59,054 nucleotides of DNA from Sphingomonas paucimobilis NBRC 13935 (GCF_000739895.2 NZ_BBJS01000042.1:1-59054), one strand, 5' to 3'; shown: positions 1 through 9,083, numbered from the stretch's first letter. Notes: generated by a model not told the origin, from the sequence alone. Program-made: numbers and translations.

Positions 1-20
1 CCCTTGCAGGGGAGGAAAGA
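1..20. repeat. Edge of GC-rich palindrome downstream of dnaN
   Basis: The first bases read CCCTTGCAGGGGAGG, the right half of the CCTCCCC-loop-GGGGAGG palindrome found at several other gaps in this window (4.46, 4.56, 10.32, 11.29 and 15.29 kb). It sits just past the dnaN stop and may act as its terminator. The left half is outside the window. Confidence 0.45.
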
Positions 21-24
21 TTGG

Positions 25-1140
25 TCACACCCGCATCGGCATGAGCACGTAGAGCGCCGGCGCCTTGTCATTCTCGCGGATCAGCGTCGGTGCGGCGGCG
101 TCGGCCAGATGCACTTCAACCAGGTCACTGTCGATCTGGCCGAGAATGTCGAGCAGATAGCGGCTGTTGAAGCCGATCTCGAAGGGCAGCGAGGTGTATT
201 CGCCCGGCACCTCTTCCGACGCGGTGCCGTTTTCGGGGCTGGTGACCGACAGGGTGATCCGGTCACGGTCCAGCGCCATCTTCACCGCACGCGTCTTCTC
301 CGTCGCGATGGTCGAGACGCGGTCGACGCCCTGCATGAACGCCTTGGGATCCAGCTTCAGGATCTTATCGTTCGCGGTCGGGATGACGCGGCTATAGTCC
401 GGGAAGGTACCGTCGATCAGCTTGGAGGTCAGGATCGCCTGGCCCAGGTCAAAGCGGATCTTGGTCCCCGACAGCGACACGCCGACCGAGCCGTCCACCT
501 CGTCGAGCAGCTTGCGCAGTTCGGCGACGCACTTCCGCGGCACGATCACGTCGGGCATCCCCTCGGCGCCGTTGGGACGCTCGATGGTGACGCGGGCCAG
601 ACGGTGGCCGTCGGTCGCGGCGGCCTTCAGCACCGGTGCGCCATTATCCTCGGCGACGTGCAGGAAGATGCCGTTCAGATAATAGCGCGTCTCTTCGGTC
701 GAGATGGCGAAGCGCGTCTTGTCGATGATCTGCTTGAGCAGTTCCACCGGCAGCTCGAACTGGGTCGGCAGTTCGCCCTCGGCGATGACCGGGAAGTCGT
801 CGCGCGGCAGCGTGCCGAGCGAGAAGCGCGCGCGGCCCGCCACGATGGTCATGCGCCCCTCGGCAGCGGTCAGCTGCACCTGCGCGCCCTCGGGCAGCTT
901 GCGCGCGATGTCGAACAGCGTGTGCGCCGACACGGTGGTCGAACCCGGCTGGTCGACCGCCGCCGCCACGCTGTCGTTGATCTGGAGGTCCAGGTCGGTC
1001 GCCATCATGCGAAGCTGGCCCTCGGCCGTCGCCTCCAGCAGCACGTTGGAGAGGATCGGAATCGTGTTCCGCCGTTCCACCACCGACTGGACATGGCTCA
1101 AACCCTTGAGCAGCGTTGCGCGTTCGATCGTCGCCTTCAT
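25..1140 (-). CDS. dnaN: DNA polymerase III subunit beta (sliding clamp)
   Basis: This is the ring-shaped clamp that tethers DNA polymerase III and other clamp-binding proteins to DNA. The 371-residue product has the normal length for three clamp subdomains. The N-terminus (MKATIERATLLKGL, with VVERRNTIPILSNVLLEA) and the C-terminal VLMPMRV are typical of alphaproteobacterial DnaN. I chose the ATG at 1140, preceded by an AGGA-type ribosome site, over an upstream extension to 1251 that has no family similarity. No dnaA or recF lies beside it in the visible sequence. The neighbour upstream on the same strand is an outer-membrane gene with its own terminator at 1213-1243, so dnaN probably starts from a promoter in the short gap 1141-1212. 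The clamp is the known target of Caulobacter SocB; a SocB-like gene lies 30 kb away in this window. Confidence 0.97.
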   Translation of the reverse strand: MKATIERATLLKGLSHVQSVVERRNTIPILSNVLLEATAEGQLRMMATDLDLQINDSVAAAVDQPGSTTVSAHTLFDIARKLPEGAQVQLTAAEGRMTIVAGRARFSLGTLPRDDFPVIAEGELPTQFELPVELLKQIIDKTRFAISTEETRYYLNGIFLHVAEDNGAPVLKAAATDGHRLARVTIERPNGAEGMPDVIVPRKCVAELRKLLDEVDGSVGVSLSGTKIRFDLGQAILTSKLIDGTFPDYSRVIPTANDKILKLDPKAFMQGVDRVSTIATEKTRAVKMALDRDRITLSVTSPENGTASEEVPGEYTSLPFEIGFNSRYLLDILGQIDSDLVEVHLADAAAPTLIRENDKAPALYVLMPMRV

Positions 1141-1212
1141 TTCCTGATCCCCCGCCGACGACCGCATGGTCCCCGAGTCCGAAAGTGATAAATGGCCTTG
1201 GTTCCTACCCGC

Positions 1213-1243
1213 GAAAAAGGGGCCGGAGCAAGGCTCCGACCCC
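1213..1243 (-). terminator. Rho-independent terminator of the outer-membrane protein gene
   Basis: On the minus strand a strong stem, GGGGTCGGAGC pairing with GCTCCGGCCCC around a short loop (1219-1243), is followed by a run of T (1214-1218). It lies 48 bases past the stop of the barrel gene and just ahead of dnaN, separating the two transcripts. Confidence 0.85.
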
Positions 1244-1290
1244 TGCAACATTGGGGTAAAACCACCGTTAATGTGGAAAACCCGTACCGA

Positions 1291-1905
1291 TCAGAAGCGC
1301 AGACCCAGTCCGGCCAGCAACTGGTGGCGATTCGGGTTGATGCCGACGCCGTCCAGCTCGTCATAATGCGAGTAGCGATATTCGCCCTTCACGAAGGTGT
1401 TGGGGCTGATCGCATATTCGAGGCCAGCGCCCAGGCGATAGCCACCGACTTCCTGCGAATTGACGTTGGTGACGCCCGCATTGGTATAGCGCGCATCGAA
1501 CTTGGCGTTGGTGTAACCGGCCTTCACATAGCCCAGCGCGACCGGCGAGATCATATAGCCGACGCGCGCACCGGCATAGAGATCACGGCCCGCACCCAGA
1601 CGGAACTGATCGCCGGGGACGGTAACGTTGTTGCTGCGCGTGTCCGAGCTGGAGCCGGTGATTTCACCTTCCGCACCGAGGATCACCGGGCCGGCGGGGA
1701 TGTCATAACCGATGCCGGCGCCGTAAAGCACGCCGTCGCTCGAGCTGTTGTCCTTGCCCTGACGGTCGTTGAGGCTGTCATAGCCGATCAGGCCTTCGAC
1801 GCGGAAACCCGTAAAGGGCTGGCCTGTGGTCGTCTGGGCGGCGGCGGGGGCCGCGGCGGCCAGAGCGGCCGAGGTCGCCAGGGCGGCGAGCATGAGCTTA
1901 CGCAT
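1291..1905 (-). CDS. Outer-membrane beta-barrel protein (porin-like)
   Basis: The 204-residue product starts with a clear Sec signal peptide (basic MRKLM, an Ala-rich core, cleavage near PAAAQ at about residue 23). The mature part is rich in alternating aromatic and small residues (FRVEGLIGYDS, YAGARVGYMIS, FVKGEYRYSHYD) and ends with LGLRF; a C-terminal Phe is the usual assembly signal for the BAM machinery. This fits the small 8-stranded OmpA/OmpW/Opa-like barrels annotated as 'porin family' in sphingomonads. It is transcribed alone, with its own terminator. The substrate or ligand cannot be told from sequence. Confidence 0.85.
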   Translation of the reverse strand: MRKLMLAALATSAALAAAAPAAAQTTTGQPFTGFRVEGLIGYDSLNDRQGKDNSSSDGVLYGAGIGYDIPAGPVILGAEGEITGSSSDTRSNNVTVPGDQFRLGAGRDLYAGARVGYMISPVALGYVKAGYTNAKFDARYTNAGVTNVNSQEVGGYRLGAGLEYAISPNTFVKGEYRYSHYDELDGVGINPNRHQLLAGLGLRF

Positions 1906-2045
1906 AAACTACTCCGTTACTGTACAGGCCGCCATTACAGTGGCGGTCCCGGCTTAAATGGCGCGGAACTCCGTGCGTTGCATGAACCTCAGCTAAACAG
2001 GAAAAAGCGTTGCATCTGCGCAACAGCCGCGACAGGGATGGACCC

Positions 2046-2705
2046 ATGCCGCCAGCCGCCAAAGCTTTGCCTCCGCGAAAGGGGCGCGATTTTATCGCCC
2101 GGCATGGCGAGACGGTGTTCAACCGGATCGGACGAATCCAGGGCGATCAGGCCGATCTTCATACGCCGCTGACCCGGCGTGGCTTTGCCCAGGCGGAGGC
2201 GATCGGCACGGCGTTGCGCGATCGGCTGGGCGAGTCGCCCGTGCTGACACTCTGGTCCTCCCCCACCGGCCGCGCGCTTCAGACCCTGGCGGTGATCGCC
2301 GAGCATCTGAGCCTGGACTGGCATGGGACGCGGCAGGACCGGCGGCTGATCGAGCTGGGCTTTGGCAGTTGGGGCGGGGAGACGCTCGCCGATCTCGCCA
2401 CACGCCATGGGCCGGTGGTGCACCCGCATGGCATGGCGGTGGGCGCGCCCGATGGTGAGACCTATCCGGCGATGGCGGCGCGCCTGAAGGCCTGGCTGGC
2501 GGAGACGCACGACCACGAAGGCGACCGGCTGATCCTGATGCATGGCCTGTCCAGCCGGGTGCTGCGCGGGCTGATGCTGGGCCTGTCGGACGATCCCCAT
2601 TGCGGCGTGCCGGTGGCCGAGCGCCTGCCGCAAGGGTCGATCGTGATGATCGCGGACGGCATCGAGTCGCTCCTCCATCGCGGCATGGGCGCGGCGGCGG
2701 CGTGA
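2046..2705 (+). CDS. Histidine phosphatase family protein
   Basis: This is a phosphoglycerate-mutase-like phosphatase. The motif RHGET lies at residues 19-23, with the phospho-accepting His20, and a second catalytic His at 166 in [10 protein letters not shown]. At 219 residues it is the usual size. The start ATG at 2046 follows GACAGGGA; an upstream in-frame ATG at 2010 is possible but lacks a ribosome site. The stop overlaps the GTG of the next gene (GTGA), so the two are probably translationally coupled. The substrate is unknown. Family members dephosphorylate sugar phosphates, nucleotides or cofactor precursors. Confidence 0.88.
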   Translation: MPPAAKALPPRKGRDFIARHGETVFNRIGRIQGDQADLHTPLTRRGFAQAEAIGTALRDRLGESPVLTLWSSPTGRALQTLAVIAEHLSLDWHGTRQDRRLIELGFGSWGGETLADLATRHGPVVHPHGMAVGAPDGETYPAMAARLKAWLAETHDHEGDRLILMHGLSSRVLRGLMLGLSDDPHCGVPVAERLPQGSIVMIADGIESLLHRGMGAAAA

Positions 2706-3184
2706 GCGGGCGAGCGCTGGTGCTGGCGGTCGCGCTGCTGGCGGTGCCCGCCGCCGCGCGGCAGACGATCGGCGTCTACAAGAGCTGGGGCGCGTTTCGC
2801 GATCCCGACCGCTGCTATGCCATCGCCCAGCCCGTGCTCGCCAATGGCCGACCGGGCGGTTTCGCGACCGTGGGCACCTGGCCCGCCAAGCGGCTGCGCG
2901 CCTCCTTTCACCTGCATCTAAGCGCGCCGCGCGACCGCGCCGCGCCGGTGACGCTGGCGATCGGCGAGCGCCGCTTCCCGCTGATCGGGACCGACCGCGA
3001 CATCTGGGCGCCCGATGGGGCTACCGACCATGCGCTGGTCATGGCGATGCGATCGGGGCGCAGCATGAGCGTGTCGGCGGTCGACACCCGCCACCGCCCC
3101 TTTGCCGACACCTATGCGCTGGCCGGTGCGGCTGCGGCGATCGACGCGGCGACGCTGGCCTGTGTGGCAGGGAATCCCGGCTGA
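2702..3184 (+). CDS. Exported protein, invasion-associated locus B (IalB)-like
   Basis: The 160-residue protein starts at the GTG overlapping the upstream stop. It has a signal peptide ([20 protein letters not shown]). The mature part carries the pattern seen in IalB-family proteins: W-x-x-F-x-D-P-x-x-C-Y-A-I-A-Q-P near the N-terminus, then FATVGTWP, a [11 protein letters not shown] segment and a conserved final Cys (ATLACV). Two Cys residues could form a disulfide in the periplasm. In alphaproteobacteria the family is widespread and mostly of unknown function despite its name. It sits between a phosphatase and rlmN on the same strand. The family call rests on pattern memory and is moderate. 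Confidence 0.65.
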   Translation: MSGRALVLAVALLAVPAAARQTIGVYKSWGAFRDPDRCYAIAQPVLANGRPGGFATVGTWPAKRLRASFHLHLSAPRDRAAPVTLAIGERRFPLIGTDRDIWAPDGATDHALVMAMRSGRSMSVSAVDTRHRPFADTYALAGAAAAIDAATLACVAGNPG

Positions 3185-3198
3185 CCGCCATCCCCAGC

Positions 3199-4449
3199 GT
3201 GCCAGTGGAAATGGACACGATTTTGCGCTATGGCCGCGCGATGCAGACAGTTTCGGCCGCCCCCATGCCCATCCCCGGGCACATCGATCCCGTGCCCGTG
3301 CCGCGCGGCGTGCAACCGCGCCCGGATGGTCGCGTCGACCTGATCGGCCTGACCAAGGACCAGTTGCGCGAGGCGCTGCTGTCGGCGGGCATGGAATTGA
3401 AGCAGGCCAAGCTGCGCTCCAAGCAGATCTGGCACTGGCTCTACAATCGCGGCGCGGTGCGCTTTGCCGACATGACCGATATCGCCAAGGCGCAGCATCC
3501 CTGGCTGGAGGAACGCTTCGTCATCGGCCGTCCCGAGGTGGTCGAGGCGCAGGTGTCGAGCGACGGCACCCGCAAATGGCTGCTCCGCTCGCCCGACGGG
3601 CAGGATTACGAGATGGTGTTCATCCCCGACGCCGATCGGGGCACCCTGTGCGTGTCGAGCCAGGTCGGCTGCACGCTCAACTGCCGCTTCTGCCACACCG
3701 GCACGATGCGCCTGGTCCGTAACCTGACCGCGGGCGAGATCGTGGGACAGGTCATGCTGGCGCGCGACTCGCTCGGCGAATGGCCCAGCCAGCCCGAGGG
3801 CCGCATGCTGACCAACATCGTCATGATGGGCATGGGCGAGCCGCTCTATAATTTCGACGCGGTGCGCGATGCCTTGAAGCTGGTGATGGACGGCGACGGG
3901 CTGGCCCTGTCCAAGCGTCGCATCACGCTGTCGACCAGCGGCGTGGTGCCGATGATGGCGCGTGCGGGAGAGGAGATTGGCGTCAACTTGGCCGTCTCGC
4001 TCCACGCGGTGACCAAGGACGTGCGCGACGAGATCGTGCCGCTCAACAAGAAATACGGCATCGAGGAACTGCTTCAGGCCTGTGCCGATTATCCGGGGGC
4101 GAACAACGCGCGGCGTATCACCTTCGAATATGTGATGCTCAAGGACAAGAACGACTCGGACGCCGATGCGCACGAACTCGTCCGCCTGCTGCGCCACTAT
4201 AAGCTGCCCGCCAAGGTGAACCTGATCCCGTTCAATCCCTGGCCGGGCGCGGCCTATGAATGTTCGGATCCAGAGCGCATCCGCCGGTTCTCCGACATCG
4301 TGTTCGAGGGCGGCATCTCCGCCCCCGTCCGCACTCCGCGCGGGCGCGACATCGACGCCGCCTGTGGCCAGCTCAAGACCGCCGCCGAGAAGAAGAGCCG
4401 CGCGCAGCTCGACCGCGAGGCGGAAGAAAAGTTCGCGGCGCTGGGGTGA
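3199..4449 (+). CDS. rlmN: Dual-specificity 23S rRNA A2503 / tRNA A37 C2-methyltransferase
   Basis: RlmN is a radical-SAM enzyme that methylates C2 of A2503 in 23S rRNA and A37 in some tRNAs. The [4Fe-4S] motif CxxxCxxC is at residues 158, 162 and 165 (CTLNCRFC). Cys151 and Cys389 (in [12 protein letters not shown]) match the two catalytic cysteines of the family. Other landmarks are MGMGEPL and NLAVSLHA. Three starts are possible: GTG 3199, ATG 3211 and ATG 3241 ([13 protein letters not shown]). None has a convincing ribosome site, and the last may be the true one. It follows the IalB-like gene by 14 bases. Confidence 0.96.
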   Translation: MPVEMDTILRYGRAMQTVSAAPMPIPGHIDPVPVPRGVQPRPDGRVDLIGLTKDQLREALLSAGMELKQAKLRSKQIWHWLYNRGAVRFADMTDIAKAQHPWLEERFVIGRPEVVEAQVSSDGTRKWLLRSPDGQDYEMVFIPDADRGTLCVSSQVGCTLNCRFCHTGTMRLVRNLTAGEIVGQVMLARDSLGEWPSQPEGRMLTNIVMMGMGEPLYNFDAVRDALKLVMDGDGLALSKRRITLSTSGVVPMMARAGEEIGVNLAVSLHAVTKDVRDEIVPLNKKYGIEELLQACADYPGANNARRITFEYVMLKDKNDSDADAHELVRLLRHYKLPAKVNLIPFNPWPGAAYECSDPERIRRFSDIVFEGGISAPVRTPRGRDIDAACGQLKTAAEKKSRAQLDREAEEKFAALG

Positions 4450-4454
4450 CCTGA

Positions 4455-4590
4455 TCCTCCCCGGGACGGGGAGGTGGCAGGCCCAAGGCCTGACGGAGGG
4501 GGGCTTCCCCAAGAGACGTCCTTTAGCGGCGATCCCCCTCCACCATGCTGCGCATGGTCCCCCTCCCCGTGCCGGGGAGGAATGTGGCAT
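4455..4590. repeat. Pair of GC-rich palindromes in inverted arrangement
   Basis: Two near-identical palindromes, CCTCCCCGGGACGGGGAGG (4456-4474) and CCTCCCCGTGCCGGGGAGG (4562-4580), flank about 90 bases that carry GGTGGCAGGCCC/GACGGAGGGGGG and its mirror CCCCCTCCACC. The same layout occurs at 11.27-11.47 kb, and single palindromes at 10.32 and 15.29 kb. This looks like a sphingomonad REP-like intergenic element. It may also terminate rlmN. No gene is visible in 4450-4652. Confidence 0.7.
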
Positions 4591-4652
4591 CCCGCTTGAA
4601 CCACGGCCGCCGGTGAGGCACTTGTGCCCCGCACCATGCGTTACCCCGCCCG

Positions 4653-5414
4653 ATGATCGACTGGACCTTTCTCGCACTGGCGGCCGCCGGAGGTTTTGTC
4701 GGGGGTGCGATGAATGCGCTGGCGGGCGGGGGCAGTTTCTCGACCATGCCGACGCTGATCGCGCTGGGGCTGCCTTCCACCATCGCCAATGCGACCTCCA
4801 ATGTCGCGCTTCAGCCCGCCGCGATGGCCAGCGTCTGGGCCTATCGCCATGGCCTGGAGCCGGTGATGGGCGTGTCGATGCGGCGCATGGCGGCGCTGAC
4901 CTTCGTCTTCGCGCTGCTGGGCAGCATCCTGTTGTTCCTGACGCCGCCGCGCGCTTTCGACCTGATCGTGCCATGGCTGTTGCTGACCGCGACGCTGGCG
5001 ATTGCGGGGGGACGCCATGCCTCGGACTGGCTGGCGCGGATTGCCCGACCGGGCCCGCGCGCATTGATGGGCGCGCAGGCGGTGCTGGGCATCTATGGCG
5101 GCTATTTCGGCGGCGGCATCGGCATGATGCTGACCGCCGCCTGGGGATTGCTGTCGGGACGCAATCCGGCGCAGCTCGCCGCCCCCCGTACGCTGATGCT
5201 GGCCACCGCCAATGCGGCGGCGACCTTGGTCTTCGTCGTCACCGGCATGGTCGCCTGGGCACAATGCGTGCCGATGCTGCTGGGCGGGATCGTCGGCGGA
5301 TGGAGCGGGGCGATCATCGGCCGCAAGCTGCCCGCCGGCCTGATCCGGGTGTGGACCTTGTTGCTCACCAGCGTCACCACGCTGGTGTTCTTCTGGCGGG
5401 GCTATATCGTGTGA
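4653..5414 (+). CDS. TauE/SafE family sulfite-exporter-like permease
   Basis: The 253-residue integral membrane protein begins with the family signature GGFVGGAMNALAGGGS and repeats a related glycine-rich segment in the second half (YGGYFGGGIGMMLTA). This is the two-fold repeat typical of the TauE/SafE (DUF81) family. About seven to eight hydrophobic helices can be counted. Members move organosulfonates, sulfite or similar anions across the inner membrane, but no substrate-specific neighbour is present. It is separated from rlmN by a palindromic repeat, so it probably has its own promoter. Confidence 0.9.
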   Translation: MIDWTFLALAAAGGFVGGAMNALAGGGSFSTMPTLIALGLPSTIANATSNVALQPAAMASVWAYRHGLEPVMGVSMRRMAALTFVFALLGSILLFLTPPRAFDLIVPWLLLTATLAIAGGRHASDWLARIARPGPRALMGAQAVLGIYGGYFGGGIGMMLTAAWGLLSGRNPAQLAAPRTLMLATANAAATLVFVVTGMVAWAQCVPMLLGGIVGGWSGAIIGRKLPAGLIRVWTLLLTSVTTLVFFWRGYIV

Positions 5415-5420
5415 GGTGGT

Positions 5421-6260
5421 TCAGGATGGCGGAGGTATAGCCCGGACAAAGCGGATCGTGACGATCTGGTCGCCATCGAACACGATCCCGGCATGCCATT
5501 CGCCACCGGTTCCGACCATGACCGCATCAAACTCGCGCCCTGCCGCATCCTGAAGGTCGGCCTTGTCCAGAAGATCGTTGGGCCAGCTCGCGTTATAGGG
5601 AGCGACGTAGCGGATGGACGAGATCGGAAACCGCGCCAGCGCGACCCGGCCATCCGTGATCGGGGTCAGGCGATCTTTCGATATGCCGGGAAAGTCCTGC
5701 GGATATGCCTTGACCATGTCCGCCAGGTTGCGGGTAAGGCGATCGTCGATGGTGATCCGCAGCTTGCGAAGCCGGGCGGGCCGGAGCGTTGCAAAACGGC
5801 GGACGACGCTGAAGCTGCGGTCGCCCAAGACGTCATCACGCCGGAAAAAGCTCCACGCCGGCGCTTCACATCCTGTGCCATCCTTCGCCGGCCGCGCCCA
5901 GCGGTACAGTTTCGTCGTGGTGACGGCATCGGCGGGAGCGGCGGGGACCGCATCGCCCCGACGCATGCGCGGCGCCAGCGATACATCGATCCGCGTCTTT
6001 TCGCAAAAGCCCGGATGATCCGCAGGGGTCGCGGCCGTGTACAGCCGAATCGCGTTGACGACGGGAACGCCTGGCGGCGCGGGCGGCATCATGCCCTCCG
6101 GGCCGACATCGGCCTCGACGATCGGCGGATGGCCGGATGCCAGCAGTACGTCGGCCAATGCCGCCGGCGTCATCCGTTCGGCCTCGCTGAGGGCGATGGC
6201 GGGGCCATCGGACCGAACCGCAATCTGTGGCGGCAAGGCCATCGGCACCAACATCCTCAT
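5421..6260 (-). CDS. Hypothetical protein, 279 aa
   Basis: I do not recognise this protein. It has a Pro/Ala-rich N-terminal half and a moderately hydrophobic first 20 residues without a clear signal peptide. Two Cys residues (in GFCEKTRIDVSLAPR and GTGCEAPAW) and several short beta-strand-like stretches (VALARFPISSIRYVAPYN, IVFDGDQIVTIRFV) can be seen. Codon use matches the genome. It ends seven bases from the converging permease gene and lies 13 bases downstream of the PH-domain gene on the same strand, so the two may be co-transcribed. Confidence 0.75.
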   Translation of the reverse strand: MRMLVPMALPPQIAVRSDGPAIALSEAERMTPAALADVLLASGHPPIVEADVGPEGMMPPAPPGVPVVNAIRLYTAATPADHPGFCEKTRIDVSLAPRMRRGDAVPAAPADAVTTTKLYRWARPAKDGTGCEAPAWSFFRRDDVLGDRSFSVVRRFATLRPARLRKLRITIDDRLTRNLADMVKAYPQDFPGISKDRLTPITDGRVALARFPISSIRYVAPYNASWPNDLLDKADLQDAAGREFDAVMVGTGGEWHAGIVFDGDQIVTIRFVRAIPPPS

Positions 6261-6273
6261 TCCCCCCCTTGGA

Positions 6274-6867
6274 CTATTGCGGATCGCGCGGTGCGGGCGA
6301 ACCGGTCACGCGTCCGGCGATCGCCTGCTCCAGCCGCAACAGGCTATCGCGAATGTCGACCAGCACCTGTCGGTCCGATGACGGTACGGTGCCCGAACCG
6401 TCGGCCATCGCCAGTCGGTCGCGCTGTTCGAGGATGCGGTCCCGCACCGCGCGGGCATCGACCAGGCCGACCAGGTCGGCATCGGACTTTCCCGACGCCG
6501 ACTGGCTTTGCCCGGCGGTTTCCACGCGCAGCTGCAAAAGACCGAACCTCTTGAGCAGTGGCCCCTCGCGGATCGAGATGTCCTGGATCTTGTCCAGCGG
6601 GATCGTCAACTCGCGACGGAAGATCAGCCCCTTGCCGATCACCACGCTGCGCTCCGTCAGGTCGCAGCGCAACGCCGCGTGGTAACGGCGGATCCAGGGC
6701 GGGCCGATCACCAGCCAGACGGGCAGAAGCATGATCCCGATCACGGACAGCATGACCACCGCCGTCCAATAGGCCAGGAAATAGAGGCGCAGCTGGCTGC
6801 TGAACCGCCCCTGCAACAACGTCACGGGCGCATCGCCCTGGTGCTCGACCACATCCGCCATCGCCAT
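6274..6867 (-). CDS. PH-domain (bPH2/YdbS-like) membrane protein
   Basis: The 197-residue protein has a hydrophobic hairpin at about residues 28-58 (LYFLAYWTAVVMLSVIGIMLLPVWLVIG region). A bacterial PH-like domain follows: RYHAALRCDLTERSVVIGKGLIFRR, then the hallmark IPLDKIQDISIREGPLLKRFGLLQLRVETAG. The C-terminus is a charged helical segment with LRLEQAIAGR. YdbS/YdbT-type proteins sit in the cytoplasmic membrane; their role is poorly known and has been linked to envelope stress and export. It appears to be the first gene of a pair with the unknown 279-aa protein. Confidence 0.85.
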   Translation of the reverse strand: MAMADVVEHQGDAPVTLLQGRFSSQLRLYFLAYWTAVVMLSVIGIMLLPVWLVIGPPWIRRYHAALRCDLTERSVVIGKGLIFRRELTIPLDKIQDISIREGPLLKRFGLLQLRVETAGQSQSASGKSDADLVGLVDARAVRDRILEQRDRLAMADGSGTVPSSDRQVLVDIRDSLLRLEQAIAGRVTGSPAPRDPQ

Positions 6868-6951
6868 CCCCCCGATCGATCGCCGCCGAACGTACCGGAT
6901 TTTGGTGATATGTCACGGGGATACGGCGCGCGGCCGGCGGCGCGCCCGCCC

Positions 6952-7572
6952 TCAGTCCGGCCGCCGCATCTCGAACCGCGCGCCTTCGGTCACTTCGAAA
7001 TAATCGACCGGCCCGCCGCCGCGCAGGATCGGACGCGCGCGTGCCGTCTGATAGATGCCGTTCTCGATCATTGCGGTGGCGATATGGATGCCCACCGCCT
7101 CGCCGATCACCAGCCACTGGTCGAGCTCCCGCCCTTCCTTGGTTTCCAGCCGGATGAGCTGGGTCAGGCGGCATTCGAACGAGACCGGGCTGGCCGCCAC
7201 GCGCGGTGCCGCGACCACCCGCCCTTCCTCCACCGCCAGCCCGGCGAGCGCGAATTCGTCCACCTCGGCGCCGACCATCGCGGCGCTGGCGTTCATCGGC
7301 TCGGCCAGCGCCATGGTCGCCAGATTCCAGGTGAAGACCTGCGTCTCGGCGATGTTGGCAACCGAGTCCTTCCACCCTTGCGACGAAAAGCCGATCAGCG
7401 GCGGGCGGTAGTTGAACAGGTTGAAAAAGCTGTATGGTGCCAGATTGTTGACGCCCGCGCTCGACCGGCTGCCGATCCAGCCGATCGGGCGCGGGGCGAC
7501 GATCGCGTTCAGCGGATCATGTGCCAGGCCATGGCCGTTGACGGGTTCGTAGAAATGCCAGTCCTGAGTCAT
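6952..7572 (-). CDS. Flavin reductase family (FMN-binding split-barrel) protein
   Basis: The 206-residue protein contains the typical opening HDPLNAIVAPRPIGWIGS followed by NNLAPYSFFNLFNYRPPLIGFSS and KDSVANIAETQVFTWN, the FMN-binding split barrel of the flavin reductase / DIM6 family. Members use NAD(P)H to reduce free flavin or carry out flavin-dependent reductions. I chose ATG 7572 (MTQDWHFYEPVNG). A longer open frame to 7983 runs antisense to the cytochrome gene and has no family similarity. It is divergent from the cytochrome b gene with only 24 bases between the starts. Confidence 0.92.
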   Translation of the reverse strand: MTQDWHFYEPVNGHGLAHDPLNAIVAPRPIGWIGSRSSAGVNNLAPYSFFNLFNYRPPLIGFSSQGWKDSVANIAETQVFTWNLATMALAEPMNASAAMVGAEVDEFALAGLAVEEGRVVAAPRVAASPVSFECRLTQLIRLETKEGRELDQWLVIGEAVGIHIATAMIENGIYQTARARPILRGGGPVDYFEVTEGARFEMRRPD

Positions 7573-7596
7573 GATTGCCCCGTCGGAGAGATAGTG

Positions 7597-8325
7597 ATGG
7601 AAGCCCAAACGCCGCCCGATCCGCAAAGAGCCGATGGGCCGCGCGTCATCCGCCGTCATGGCTTGGTGACGCGGCTGTGGCACTGGGTCAATGCGGTGGC
7701 GGTGCTGATCCTGCTGGGATCGGGGCTGGGCATCTCCAACGCACATCCCCGGCTTTATTGGGGGCGCTATGGGGCGAATTTCGATCCCGCCTGGGCGACT
7801 CTGCCGCGTTTTCCCAGTTGGCTGACCATTCCCGCCCATTACAATCTGGCGATCTCGCGCCGCTGGCATCTCTTCTTCGCGCTGGTGCTGGGCTTCGGGC
7901 TGCTGGCCTATATGGTCGGCGGGCTGCTCACGCGGCATTTCCAGCGTGACCTGCGCATCCGGGGGCATGAGCTGCGCCCGCATGCGCTATGGGTCGATTT
8001 CAAGCGGCATCTGGCGTTCCGCTTTCACGACGAAAGGGACCCGCGCGCCTACAACCTCTTCCAGAAGTTCAGCTATGCGCTGGTGCTGTTCGTCGCCCTG
8101 CCGCTTGCCATCCTGACCGGGATCGCGCTGTCGCCGGGGATGAATGCGGCCTGGCCCTGGGTGCTGGAGATATTGGGCGGACGGCAATCGGCGCGCTCGA
8201 TCCATTTCATCACCGCGAGCCTGTTGGCGCTGTTTACCATCGTCCATCTCGCGCTCGTCATCCTGGCGGGCGCGGGCAATGAGGTGCGGTCGATGATTAC
8301 CGGCCGCTGGAGGGTTCCCGAATGA
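7597..8325 (+). CDS. Cytochrome b561-like diheme membrane subunit
   Basis: The 242-residue protein has four hydrophobic helices with membrane His residues (TRLWHWVNAVAVLILLGSG; RRWHLFFALVLGFGLLAYMVGG; LFQKFSYALVLFVALPLAILTG; IHFITASLLALFTIVHLALVILAG). This is the fold of cytochrome b/b6-domain proteins that anchor periplasmic oxidoreductases. The ATG at 7597 follows GGAGAG. Its TGA overlaps the ATG of the next gene (ATGA), a molybdopterin oxidoreductase. The two very likely form one membrane electron-transfer unit, with this subunit passing electrons between quinone and the Mo enzyme. Direction and substrate are not known. Confidence 0.88.
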   Translation: MEAQTPPDPQRADGPRVIRRHGLVTRLWHWVNAVAVLILLGSGLGISNAHPRLYWGRYGANFDPAWATLPRFPSWLTIPAHYNLAISRRWHLFFALVLGFGLLAYMVGGLLTRHFQRDLRIRGHELRPHALWVDFKRHLAFRFHDERDPRAYNLFQKFSYALVLFVALPLAILTGIALSPGMNAAWPWVLEILGGRQSARSIHFITASLLALFTIVHLALVILAGAGNEVRSMITGRWRVPE

Positions 8326-9065
8326 TCCGGCGTCGTACCATTCTGACCGGCGGTGCGGGGCTGCTCCTCGCAGGCTGCGACAAGGTCATCCAGCAGCCCA
8401 CCGCACGGAAGATCCTCTTCGCGGGTGAGGATATGCAGAAGGGCTTGCAGCGTGCGCTGATGGATCGCGGGGCGCTGGCCCCCGAATATCGCCGTGACCA
8501 GATGTCGCCCTATTTCCGCACCAACGGCACCCGCGATCCGGGGACGCCGGAATATCGGGCGCTGGTGGAAAACCGCTTTGCCGATTGGCGGCTGAAGGTC
8601 GGCGGGCTGGTCGGCACGCCATTGTCGCTCTCACTACGCCAGATCGGCGAATTTCCGGCGCGTCGCCAGATCACCCGGCATGACTGTGTCGAGGGGTGGA
8701 GCGCGATCGGCGAGTGGATGGGGCCGATGCTGGGCAATGTGCTGAAGGCCGCGAACATCAGCGACCGCGCGCGCTATGTTGTCTTCACCTGCGCCGACCT
8801 ATACGGGGGCCAGCCCTATTATGAATCGCTCGACCTGATCGACGCCTTCCATCCGCAGACGATCCTCGCCTGGGGCATGAACGGCCGGATGCTGGATGTC
8901 GGGCATGGCGCACCGTTGCGGCTGCGGGTCGAGCGGCAACTGGGATACAAGCACGCCAAATATGTGATGCGGATCGATGCGGTCGACAGTTTGTCCAACA
9001 TAGGTTTGGGCAAGGGCGGATACTGGGAAGACCATGTCGATTATGACTGGTACGCCGGGATTTAA
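8322..9065 (+). CDS. Exported molybdopterin-dependent oxidoreductase (sulfite-oxidase fold)
   Basis: The 247-residue protein starts with a Tat-like signal (RRRTILTGG) and a lipobox-like LLAGC with Cys19, so it may be exported folded and lipid-anchored. The sulfite-oxidase-type Mo-binding domain is marked by TRHDCVEGWSAIGEW, with Cys122 as the expected molybdenum ligand, and by YVVFTCADLYGGQPYYESLDL and LRLRVERQLGYKHAKYV. It resembles YedY/MsrP-type and related proteins. The overlap with the upstream cytochrome gene supports a two-subunit enzyme. The substrate is unknown; repair of oxidised methionine or another small-molecule reduction is possible. Confidence 0.9.
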   Translation: MIRRRTILTGGAGLLLAGCDKVIQQPTARKILFAGEDMQKGLQRALMDRGALAPEYRRDQMSPYFRTNGTRDPGTPEYRALVENRFADWRLKVGGLVGTPLSLSLRQIGEFPARRQITRHDCVEGWSAIGEWMGPMLGNVLKAANISDRARYVVFTCADLYGGQPYYESLDLIDAFHPQTILAWGMNGRMLDVGHGAPLRLRVERQLGYKHAKYVMRIDAVDSLSNIGLGKGGYWEDHVDYDWYAGI

Positions 9066-9083
9066 GGCACTAGGCGGTGCCAT

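Noticed and set aside
25..1140. dnaN as a mark of the replication origin
   Set aside because: No dnaA, recF or gyrB next to it and no cluster of DnaA boxes was seen; in sphingomonads dnaN can stand alone.
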